DNA from: JAKQIM01 sp964633225
GTDB taxonomy: Bacteria; Chloroflexota; Anaerolineae; Anaerolineales; UBA4823
Length of the DNA: 44,828 nucleotides
Assembly: GCA_964633225.1 (NCBI GenBank)
Contig: CAZWFQ010000027.1
Coordinates: 1-44,828 of the forward strand
Reading direction: 5' to 3'
Numbering within the stretch: the stretch's first letter is position 1; each line of letters begins with the position of its first letter. This document shows, one piece after another, positions 16,401-23,160 of this stretch. The position numbers and the translations under genes were made by a program. The notes under the pieces were generated by a model. It searched no databases and was not told the DNA's origin. It was given only the letters and a program-made list of their open reading frames with translations.

Positions 16401-19235
16401 CTGGGCCGCGTGGCTGTTCCTGGCAAGCTGGTGCAAGGTTTCGACAGCCAGGGCTTTTTGATTGGTGCGCAAGAGGATTTTTGCTAATTGAAGCAGCAGG
16501 GCCGTGCGACCGGGCTCTAATTGGATGACATGCTGGAGCGCCTGGATGGCGTCTTCAAAGGCGAGATCTGCCTCTGAATCGGCAGCGGAAATTGTTGTGC
16601 GCCCAGAGGCGGGGAAGCGGGCAGGCTGATTGGCAAATAACTCGAGCATCTGGGAGGCAAACCAAGACACCAGGTTGGCATCGTCTGCGCCAAGCTCCAG
16701 GGCCGAGCGGGCAGCATTCAAGGCCGCGCCGCGCAGGCCTGCGGCCTGGTAAGCCTGGGACAGAGTACGCCGGATGGCAATGGGCTGGACCGAGGATTGT
16801 GGATCTTGTACAGCGGCAGCCTCTTCGAGCGCGGCGATGGCGGTTTGAAAATCGCCCATACCGAGGGCTGTTTGCCCCAGGCCAAAGGATAAACGGGCCA
16901 GCCAGGATGCCTGGCGCGCCAAGGGAGAGTCTAGGGCCGCGCGGTAGGTGGATAGGGCCGATTCGTGCTGCCCTTCGGCGAAAAAGGCCTCTGCCAGGAA
17001 ACCCAATGCACGGGGGTGCCCCGGTTTGATCTGGATGGCATGTTGTAAGACAGTCACCGCACGTGCAGACGAACCGGGAAAGCCCACTTCCAGCAGCACC
17101 TGGCCCAAGTCTACATAGGGTTCGGGGTCGGTTGGGGTGGTGTCTACGATCATTTGCAGTGGGGCCAGGGCCCCGGCGTATTGATCTGTTTCTAAGAGCG
17201 CCCGGGCATAGGTGTATGCAAGTTCAACGTGAAGCGGGTCAACCTGGTAGGCCTGGCTTAAAACATGGATGGCTTGTTCTGGGTGACCGGTTTGCTGCAG
17301 TGCGGTACTGAGAAGCAGGGCGGCCTGGATGTGGTGCGGGTCTAGCTTGAGTACTTGTGATAAGGTGTCGCAGGCTTGCGTGGGCATATTGGCCGACAGG
17401 TAACATTCACCGAGGATAAAGTGGATCTCGCTGCTATCGGGGACAGCCTGGAGCGCAGTTTGGAGGGTTTGAATGGCGGTTTGTGTCAGTCCATCTTCTA
17501 TCTGCAGGCGGGCCAAGCCCAGCCAGGGTTGGGCAAAAGTGGGGGCAATTTGTACTGCTTGTTGGTAAGCAGACTGGGCTGCCGGGCGATCTTTGAGGCT
17601 GACGAGCGCATCTCCCAGCATGGCGTACGCCTGCCCATCTTCGGGATTGATCCGGATCGCATCCTGGCAGGCCTGGCGGGCTTGCTGGGGCCTGGCGGCA
17701 TGCAGGGCGCAATTGGCCAGGGCATGGTAGTTCTCAGGCAGGGAGGGCTCTTGCTCTAAAATGATGGCTCGTTCTGTACAGGCGGTCTCCCAATCTGCCA
17801 GCTCTTCAAGACTGGCAGCCAATTGGCGGCGCAGGGGGCAACTGCCAGGCTCCAGGCAAACGGCAGCCTGGAGCGCCTGGCAAGCCTTTTCGTTTTGCCC
17901 GCCGGAGCGCTGGGCTTGAGCCAAGAGGGCCAGCAGCGTGGCTTCGTTCGGATAGCTTTGCAAAGCCCATTCGGCAGCCTGGGCCGCCTGAGAGGGCATT
18001 TGTAATTCTAAGAACAGCTCAATGAAAGCCTGGGCGGTCTTTTTATTGGGCAGCCAGGGTGTGAGCTGTGGATTTAACTGCGCGGGGGAAGCAAAAATGA
18101 TCTCTGCCAGGCGCCCGGCAGCAGCCTGGGCCTGGGTGATCTCGCCCGTATGGAAGGTCAGCCGGGCAAAGGCGAATAGCAAGCCGGGATGGTCGGTGTC
18201 TGCGGCGATCCCTGGCAGGGCTGTGGCTGCTTCGGCATAGCGTCCGGCGTTAACCAAGGTGACTGCCAGGGCAGCTTGTTGATCTATGCTGGGCCCGGCA
18301 GGCGGGAGGATAAGGTTTTCTGAAGACCAGCGGGCAAAAATATCGGCATGCAGGCCAAGGGTTCCTTCCAGCATCTGATCCAGAGCGGGCTGGCCGGGAT
18401 TGCCTGGCTGTGCCAGGCGTTGGATTTCACCACTGAGGATGGATTGGGCCAGGTCTTCCAGGCGATTGGCCAGCGGTGCGCCCGTGGATGAACTTGAGGG
18501 GCTGGGTGAAGCAGACAGCCAGAGCTGACTCAGCGCGGCTGCTGCCTGCGGGCGGCGGGCCTCTAACAGTTCCAGGGTGGAAAGTTGGTGGGTGGCGGCA
18601 AGGGCAGGGTGCTGGCGGGGATTGAACAGGACGTCTAGGATCTCGACCAGGGCAATGGGAGGTATGGGATTGCTCAATAAAACGTGCAGGGTCAAAGCTG
18701 TGTAACGGGCGGGATTGGCATGCAGCAAGAGGCGGAGCAATTCGCTTGTGGCGGGCAACCATCCATACAGGCAGGCCAGTGCAGTCTGCCAGGTGGATGC
18801 GGCAGCGGTGTTGAGCAGGTCAATTGTTTCAGCCCACGAAGCGCTTTCATGATACTGTTCGGACAGTGCCAGGGCCGCCAGCCCGGCCTGAGACAGGGTG
18901 GGCGCGGGGGGTGGTTTTTGACTGGATTGGCTGCGCAGGGTGCGGTAGGTTTGGGTGGCCTGTTGGCTTAAGGCCGGAGGCAGCGGCGGGGCAGGGATCA
19001 ATTCCTGATCCGATGTGAGTGTGAGCAGGGCCAAAGAAGCGGGCGACCAGGCAGCGGCCCATGTATTCGCTGCCTGGGGTGTTTGCGCGGCGCGCTCGGC
19101 CAACTTTTGCTGCATGGCGCGGGTGTGCAAGGCCTGCCAGACGCTTGCATCCTGGCGTAAAACGGCAAGCATCCAGGGCTGCTCTTCCGAAGGGACAGAA
19201 AATTTAAAAGGTTTAAACCAGGATACAGTGTTCAT
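13443..19235 (-). CDS. Giant TPR-repeat scaffold protein (1930 aa)
   Basis: Apart from an N-terminal part of roughly 300 residues rich in Ala, Leu and Gln, the protein consists of tetratricopeptide repeats to its C-terminus. Many show the canonical spacing W/L-x2-L-G...Y-x3-A-x3-F/Y-x3-L-x4-P. Good examples are AYAMLGDALVSLKDRPAAQSAYQQAVQIAP and neighbours near residues 530-650, and the last repeats before residue 1920. No signal peptide, membrane helix or enzymatic domain is seen, so a cytoplasmic protein-protein scaffold is inferred. The partner is unknown. Position suggests the C25-like protein encoded 7 nt downstream or the small membrane protein encoded 9 nt upstream. Codon use and GC content look like the neighbours, with no sign of recent transfer. 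Confidence 0.9.
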   Translation of the reverse strand: MNTVSWFKPFKFSVPSEEQPWMLAVLRQDASVWQALHTRAMQQKLAERAAQTPQAANTWAAAWSPASLALLTLTSDQELIPAPPLPPALSQQATQTYRTLRSQSSQKPPPAPTLSQAGLAALALSEQYHESASWAETIDLLNTAAASTWQTALACLYGWLPATSELLRLLLHANPARYTALTLHVLLSNPIPPIALVEILDVLFNPRQHPALAATHQLSTLELLEARRPQAAAALSQLWLSASPSPSSSSTGAPLANRLEDLAQSILSGEIQRLAQPGNPGQPALDQMLEGTLGLHADIFARWSSENLILPPAGPSIDQQAALAVTLVNAGRYAEAATALPGIAADTDHPGLLFAFARLTFHTGEITQAQAAAGRLAEIIFASPAQLNPQLTPWLPNKKTAQAFIELFLELQMPSQAAQAAEWALQSYPNEATLLALLAQAQRSGGQNEKACQALQAAVCLEPGSCPLRRQLAASLEELADWETACTERAIILEQEPSLPENYHALANCALHAARPQQARQACQDAIRINPEDGQAYAMLGDALVSLKDRPAAQSAYQQAVQIAPTFAQPWLGLARLQIEDGLTQTAIQTLQTALQAVPDSSEIHFILGECYLSANMPTQACDTLSQVLKLDPHHIQAALLLSTALQQTGHPEQAIHVLSQAYQVDPLHVELAYTYARALLETDQYAGALAPLQMIVDTTPTDPEPYVDLGQVLLEVGFPGSSARAVTVLQHAIQIKPGHPRALGFLAEAFFAEGQHESALSTYRAALDSPLARQASWLARLSFGLGQTALGMGDFQTAIAALEEAAAVQDPQSSVQPIAIRRTLSQAYQAAGLRGAALNAARSALELGADDANLVSWFASQMLELFANQPARFPASGRTTISAADSEADLAFEDAIQALQHVIQLEPGRTALLLQLAKILLRTNQKALAVETLHQLARNSHAAQAQLQDAAALLKQVGDHKSALTCLERACKPVPGQDEALLASILADLADAYQVSGNLNAALRAVEQAITRQPKNARLYHIQARLLIESNRPLKDLLPCLEKGIRASAAAADNVVSPADELVRLLILAAQLYRAAGDFTAACLISDKALELLSPSLLSFISDHHYRILTWQAAALRASLHQALLQPEQAYRLLKERTSGLLDQEAAAGECPGLLDLYAELALQNGDIATASRLHLVPISGAPGIRRLALHARLMSLHAGSDPYLVGQNRFGADGEQSAEQAFDTALQIVKSRPPSKSTSHYDASQMIELLALAEAALALEHWNEALELTRQAAAAYPLEPTAQLCLARSLVLQAEYQRLCSAVEITSHAPGQSSIAQAAQREFEQAIQNTQQLLPSVQPADDENRIACCPNVERWLTRGAVVFNTPPPAQTFDHLTTWLSRLGEDNSLEDQNPAPTTERNEPASMDRTLAASDIAALIAGTARLPSIQENVRWPAVLSQAARRFTSHTSLSTSPYSPVARCMVLFQVALALSSTHPRQALSAARPASQADLAALPPGFAAIQSALVAQLAFQQQNLDLAQKSIEAALQIWPDEPQWQALAARICSLQTDRNAAIHHLQLAIQKEPEVASYRLDLGHLYLSATGTGSLDIQRAVETLQIACQLAPQSPQAWLALAQAHHMAGNTAQTITCLDQAILLAPSLGEALLLRSQLALQNGSPEDALDYAQRAASLHPIDPSAWEAQASALQALGRIDQAVQTLDQALEVCPETDNAHPLLALARTNLVKQMHGPKVALVELDSLANRYPKCFKVHAAQALALAEDEQPLLAIQAAQRALQAAAARAQETGETNPDESIKPSELAGMHYLAGHFLRQTGQLDQAVHHLIQAVQINPSFLDAQIELGFVHKDRREYQAALQAFEQAALIAPHDPRPPYQAALALKEGKDYRKAESLLRRAASLSPADVNIRRQLAAVVALNLIHSPKPSGQAWAE

Positions 19236-19244
19236 GGCAATTGC

Positions 19245-19568
19245 CTACGTTAATTGTAAGATGGACCAACATGACAGGCCGATGAGTAGGGCGCCGACGC
19301 CTACCAGGAAGACACCGATCCCCATGGTGGTTTGGATCAAAGCATTGACCGTGTTGAGAAGGTTTGAGGCGTTTCCCACCAGGCCAGATAAATCCTCGGC
19401 CAATCCTTTGGAAGCCACGCGGCTGGTTTGGGCGCTGATGGTGCGCAGGTTCTGTCCCCAAGCGTTAAAGAGCAAGACTGCTACGCCACACAAGAATGTT
19501 AGCACGCCTAATAAAAACACCCCTACCAGCATAATCAGTTGAAGGTCGTGTAAGCCAATTGGATTCAT
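19245..19568 (-). CDS. Small two-helix membrane protein, unrecognised
   Basis: I do not recognise a family for this 107-residue protein. It has two hydrophobic stretches, about residues 11-34 (LIMLVGVFLLGVLTFLCGVA) and 82-103 (GIGVFLVGVGALLIGLSCW). They flank an amphipathic segment with regularly spaced hydrophobics (SRVASKGLAEDLSGLVGNA) that could form a coiled coil. A hairpin topology with both ends on the same side is predicted. It lies 29 nt after the LCP-like gene and 9 nt before the giant TPR gene, so it is clearly part of the operon. It is a candidate membrane anchor for the cytosolic partners, which is inference only. Confidence 0.7.
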   Translation of the reverse strand: MNPIGLHDLQLIMLVGVFLLGVLTFLCGVAVLLFNAWGQNLRTISAQTSRVASKGLAEDLSGLVGNASNLLNTVNALIQTTMGIGVFLVGVGALLIGLSCWSILQLT

Positions 19569-19597
19569 GAAAGCCTCGTATTGATAGAATTACCCGC

Positions 19598-20383
19598 TTA
19601 TGGCTGTAAGTTGAATGGCAGAGCCGCCTCAGGATCTGCGATGGGCGGAATCTCACATTTGGTCTGATGCCCGGGGTGGTATAGCACGGCCAACCAATCT
19701 GCCAGGACCTGTCCAGAGTCCAGGTCGGTGAGGATGTGGCGCCCGACCATCTGGTCAAAAACGCTGAGATCGGGCGGCCCTTGGAGGGTTGTAACCCTGG
19801 TGCAAAGTTCTCGTAGCAAGATTTTTTGGTTGGTAATTGACGGATGGTGGCCAGGTTGCGCTTCGTTGAGTGCGGCAATGGCTGGCTTTCCACCCGTCAA
19901 GGTTTCTGAGATGGTGATGCCCCCCACCGAGTCAATCATGTGTACAAAAAATACTTCATCCAGCACCAGGTAGCCGCTCCACCAATTGTCTTGCCCTAAA
20001 AACGCCAGGAGGCGCGGGCTGAGCGCCCATCCATAGCAGCTTTTGGTGATGGAGAAGGCCTCTTCTATCTGCCGGTTGACCTGCTCGGAAGGATCAGGAT
20101 AGATCGGTGTGAGCTTGATATCCTCCAGGTGGGGAATGTAGGATGCCAGCCAGATGCTCTTTAACTGTAAGTTGTTGGATTCGAGATTGCTGGTATTGAC
20201 CAGCAAAAAGGAACGTTGATCATTTGCCCGGACGGGGATGACCATATTCGAGACTGTGATTGGCTGCCAATCATTGACGGGATGCGCTTGAGAGCGGATA
20301 TTTAAACCAAGCCAATAACCTGGCAGCAAGAAAGCAACCATCAGCAAGAAGATAGGAATGAGATACCAAAGATTTAACTTCAG
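19598..20383 (-). CDS. Divergent LytR-CpsA-Psr (LCP)-like membrane protein; start uncertain
   Basis: A transmembrane segment (WYLIPIFLLMVAFLLPGYWLG) is followed by an extracytoplasmic domain with LCP-like features: LLVNTSNLESNNLQLKSIWL matches the first strands, LTPIYPD the following turn, and VFFVHMIDSVGGITI the conserved D-x-x-GG-I element. LCP enzymes move glycopolymers from undecaprenyl carriers to peptidoglycan or protein. The usual Arg residues are hard to place, so activity is uncertain. No ordinary start codon precedes the membrane helix unless translation begins at the ATG at 20593, which has GGAG 8 nt upstream but overlaps the preceding gene by 214 bp. The boundary given uses a CTG at 20383 that overlaps the preceding stop. 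The next in-frame ATG (20341) would cut the helix in half. Confidence 0.55.
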   Translation of the reverse strand: MKLNLWYLIPIFLLMVAFLLPGYWLGLNIRSQAHPVNDWQPITVSNMVIPVRANDQRSFLLVNTSNLESNNLQLKSIWLASYIPHLEDIKLTPIYPDPSEQVNRQIEEAFSITKSCYGWALSPRLLAFLGQDNWWSGYLVLDEVFFVHMIDSVGGITISETLTGGKPAIAALNEAQPGHHPSITNQKILLRELCTRVTTLQGPPDLSVFDQMVGRHILTDLDSGQVLADWLAVLYHPGHQTKCEIPPIADPEAALPFNLQP

Positions 20384-21573
20384 CGGACTTTGTGTGTCTC
20401 GTGGGGTGGCAGGTTTTTGAGCTGCCCCTGGCTCTCTGACATCCCGGTGGGGGGTTGCGGCGGCTGAGATTCCTGGGACCAGGCATTGGTAGCGTTGATC
20501 AGATTTGTGATTTCTTGGTAGGCCGGGTGTAGGCTGACCAGGGATGCATCTTGGCTGTCGATGAGCATGAGACTGGGTGAATTGCCGGTGCATAAAGTTG
20601 ACTCCGCTGGATTGATCTGGATAAAAAATGCTGCGCCGATGAAAAGTTGGGCTCTGAACAACTGTAGGGCCTGGACCAGCCATTCAGCCTGTTCTTGGGC
20701 GGATGCCGGGGCAGAGGGCTGTTCTGAGCATGGCCACGAAAACCCCGTGATCCAAAGCTGGTCGCCCAGGCGGTTGTATTGCAGCATAACGGCGCGCAGG
20801 GCTTCGTAATGCCTCAGAACGGGTACGGCACCTTGACCGGGGGTGTCTAGGGGGCTGCCAGACAGGGCTGGATAGCGCAAACCGATGATCGATATCGTAG
20901 AAGCGCTATCCATTTGATAAAGACTTTGAAGAAAGCTGACATCGTTGATATCTGCAGTGTTTGGATTAATTGCGAGGGGCGCCAGGCTGGCAAGCACCCG
21001 TGCTGTCAGACCGGCGGCCTGGAGGGCCTGGCTGGTTTGTGCGAACAGGTTCATGTAGGCCCTGGGATCGGGGGCTGCTTGCCAGCCTTCAAAGGTGTTG
21101 GCGGCGGGGAAAAGCTCGATCGCTAAATCCAAACCGGGTTGCAAATTGGCAAGGGTGGCGGCCAAGGTGCTGGTGGCGGCAGGGTCGGGTCCATTTTCGG
21201 TTAACGCCCAGGCAGGCGGGTGGGATAGGATCAGAAGTACGCCCAATCCCCGATCCCTGGCGTACAGCAAGGTGGCCGATATTTCTTCTAGATTTGGGGC
21301 TACCCCGGCGGTGGGGGCATGTTGGGCCCAATTAAATTCGATGCTGATCCAATCCAGTCTGAGGTTAGTGGCCAGGTCGATGGCTGTTTCGGGGTATTGC
21401 CCGTCGAGGTCAACCTGGGCGCCGTAGTAGAACTGGAATGGGTGGGCAGCCTGGCAAGGCTGGGGAATGAGACAGGCTGCCAGGACAGCCAAGATGATCA
21501 ACACGCGCAGGTAAATACCGGCCTTTGCCGAGTCAGCACCAATCCACCTGCCGCGGTGTGTGTATGTTTCCAC
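20380..21573 (-). CDS. Exported glycoside-hydrolase-like TIM barrel lacking catalytic Glu residues
   Basis: After an N-terminal hydrophobic segment (VLIILAVLAACLI, signal or anchor) the protein follows the strand order of GH5/GH39-like (beta/alpha)8 barrels. YYGAQVDLD is strand 1, LDWISIEFNW strand 2 and GVLLILSHPPAW strand 3. ELFPAANTFEGW (153-164) stands where active relatives have the WNEP acid/base motif, and LWITGFSW (273-280) where they have the T-E-F-G nucleophile motif. Both glutamates are therefore absent (G277 replaces the nucleophile). I infer a non-catalytic, possibly glycan-binding barrel. The start is GTG at 21573, with AGAGGA overlapping the stop of the preceding small gene. 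A Pro/Gln-rich tail ends it, possibly overlapping the LCP-like gene. Confidence 0.75.
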   Translation of the reverse strand: METYTHRGRWIGADSAKAGIYLRVLIILAVLAACLIPQPCQAAHPFQFYYGAQVDLDGQYPETAIDLATNLRLDWISIEFNWAQHAPTAGVAPNLEEISATLLYARDRGLGVLLILSHPPAWALTENGPDPAATSTLAATLANLQPGLDLAIELFPAANTFEGWQAAPDPRAYMNLFAQTSQALQAAGLTARVLASLAPLAINPNTADINDVSFLQSLYQMDSASTISIIGLRYPALSGSPLDTPGQGAVPVLRHYEALRAVMLQYNRLGDQLWITGFSWPCSEQPSAPASAQEQAEWLVQALQLFRAQLFIGAAFFIQINPAESTLCTGNSPSLMLIDSQDASLVSLHPAYQEITNLINATNAWSQESQPPQPPTGMSESQGQLKNLPPHETHKVR

Positions 21574-21585
21574 AGGTTTTTTCCT

Positions 21586-21923
21586 CTAAAGGCCAATTCT
21601 CAGGTTACTTATTAACCCGAGGATCAGGCCAAGTGAAAAGCTGGAAAGGGCCAGTAACAAGCCTGGGAGCAGGATGCTTTTCAGGTTGGTGCGCAGGCCG
21701 CTCAAAAAATTAATTACCATATCCCAAAATAAGATNNNNNNNNNNNNNNNNNNNNNNNNNNNNNNNNNNNNNNNNNNNNNNNNNNNNNNNNNNNNNNNNN
21801 NNNNNNNNNNNNNNNNNNNNNNNNNNNNNNNNNNNTCAGGTTGGTGCGCAGGCCGCTCAAAAAATTAATTACCATATCCCAAAATAAGATTTCGAGGCGG
21901 AAGGGAATTTCTGAAACGCTCAT
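21586..21923 (-). CDS. 60-residue membrane protein split by an artificial gap
   Basis: The gene starts at ATG 21923 (MSVSEIPFRLEILFWDMVIN) and is interrupted by 100 N. The 55 bases on each side of the N run are identical. If the copies are collapsed and the N removed, the frame continues without interruption through SILLPGLLLALSSFSLGLIL and stops with TAG at 21586-21588, giving 60 residues. The product has an amphipathic N-terminal helix and one long hydrophobic segment near the C-terminus. I do not recognise a family. It lies 35 nt after the FtsZ gene, and its stop overlaps the ribosome-binding site of the next gene. A small membrane tether for FtsZ is an attractive but untested idea. Confidence 0.6.
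21681..21890. other. Artificial scaffold gap flanked by an identical 55-bp overlap
   Basis: Bases 21681-21735 and 21836-21890 are the same 55 bp in the same orientation, separated by exactly 100 N. This is what an unmerged contig overlap looks like, and it restores an open frame when collapsed. It is an assembly artefact, not a biological repeat. Confidence 0.9.
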
Positions 21924-21958
21924 TGGGCAACTCCATTCTGTGGGGCAGTGAGGCCTGG

Positions 21959-23152
21959 CTATGCTGTGCGCACGCTGGACTTGTTGGCTGCTGAGGGCAT
22001 CCGGCGCATGAAGGCCGGGATATCCAGGTCTTGCGGCAGGGCCGCGGAGGCCATTTCTGTGTCGATGGACAATGGAATGAGGGGTTCGGGCTGGCTCTCT
22101 AATGGAGCGGGTGCCTGGATGGGGAGGTTTGAGACCATGGGGGCTGCCGGCTGGGGAACAGGCTGTTTTTTGTGTTCAACCTGGCGCATGGCATCTTCCA
22201 ACGTGGGCGCGCCTAAGCCGGTCACCACCAGGATAGCTTCCACCCGGTCTTCCAGCCTGTCGTCGTTGACCACACCTAAAACAATCTCTGCCTGAGGGCC
22301 GGCCTGTTGCTGCAAGTGGTTTAGGGCGGCCTCGATCTCAAGCAAGGTCAGATCTGATCCACACGTGAAGTTGACCAGCAGACCTGCGGCGTGATCCAGG
22401 GAGGCGGTCTCTAACAGCGGGTGGTGCAGGGCTTGTTCCACCGCTTTGAGGGCTTTGTCCTGGCCTTGGCCTTGGCCAATGGCCATCAGGGCCCCGCCGC
22501 CCAGTTTCATCAGGTGCCGAACGTTGGCAAAGTCGACGTTGATCATGCCGGGTTGGGTAATCAGTTCGGTGATGCCCTGGACAGCCTGGCGCAAAACATC
22601 ATCTGCCAGGCGGAATGCCACTTCTAGGGGCAGGTTGTGCGGCGCCACGTACAACAGGCGATCGTTGGGGATGGCAATAAGAGTATCGGCATTGGGGCGG
22701 AGGTTTTGTAGCCCGGTGTTGGCATTGCGCTGGCGGCGTCCGACTTCGAACGAGAAGGGTGTGGTAACAATGGCGATGGTCACCGCGCCAAGGTTGCGGG
22801 CGATCTTGGCGGCAACAGAGATAGAACCTGTTCCCGTGCCGCCGCCCATGCCGGCAGTGAGGAAAACCATGTCGGCTCCCTGCAGGGCGGCGGCAAGGTT
22901 GCGCCAGCTTTCCTCTGCGGCAGCCTGGCCGACCTCGGGATTTCCGCCTGCGCCCAGGCCGCGCGTGGTTTTGGGGCCTAACAGCACCCTGGTAGGGGCC
23001 AGGCTGTTCTGTAGGGCTTGAGAATCGGTATTGGCGGCGATGAAATCTACACCGCCGAGACCCAGCTCGATCATGCGATTGACGGCGTTTGTGCCGCCCC
23101 CGCCGAGGCCGAGTACTTTTAGCACTGGTTTATGTATCGTTGGAGGATTCAT
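21959..23152 (-). CDS. ftsZ: FtsZ homologue with T7-loop Asp-to-Asn substitution
   Basis: The 397-residue product aligns along the whole of FtsZ, the tubulin-like GTPase that forms the division ring. GLGGGGTNAVNRM (15-27), NTDSQAL (41-47) and the tubulin signature GGGTGTG (103-109) are intact, so GTP binding is expected. The T7 loop reads NVDFAN (205-210), where E. coli FtsZ has NVDFAD. The second catalytic Asp (D212 equivalent) is Asn210, encoded by AAC. In E. coli, changes at this position strongly reduce GTPase while still allowing assembly. The C-terminus carries a spacer and the conserved peptide DLDIPAFMRR used for membrane-adaptor binding. It is not next to dcw genes but second in a sigma-54-type operon, 8 nt after the TIM-barrel gene, so it is probably a specialised paralogue. 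AGGTGA precedes the ATG. Confidence 0.93.
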   Translation of the reverse strand: MNPPTIHKPVLKVLGLGGGGTNAVNRMIELGLGGVDFIAANTDSQALQNSLAPTRVLLGPKTTRGLGAGGNPEVGQAAAEESWRNLAAALQGADMVFLTAGMGGGTGTGSISVAAKIARNLGAVTIAIVTTPFSFEVGRRQRNANTGLQNLRPNADTLIAIPNDRLLYVAPHNLPLEVAFRLADDVLRQAVQGITELITQPGMINVDFANVRHLMKLGGGALMAIGQGQGQDKALKAVEQALHHPLLETASLDHAAGLLVNFTCGSDLTLLEIEAALNHLQQQAGPQAEIVLGVVNDDRLEDRVEAILVVTGLGAPTLEDAMRQVEHKKQPVPQPAAPMVSNLPIQAPAPLESQPEPLIPLSIDTEMASAALPQDLDIPAFMRRMPSAANKSSVRTA

Positions 23153-23160
23153 ATGATCAC

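Noticed and set aside
21959..23152. Reading the FtsZ gene as the ordinary division gene
   Set aside because: Not excluded, but no dcw genes are near, the operon partners are unusual, the promoter is of sigma-54 type and a catalytic Asp is replaced, so a specialised paralogue is favoured.
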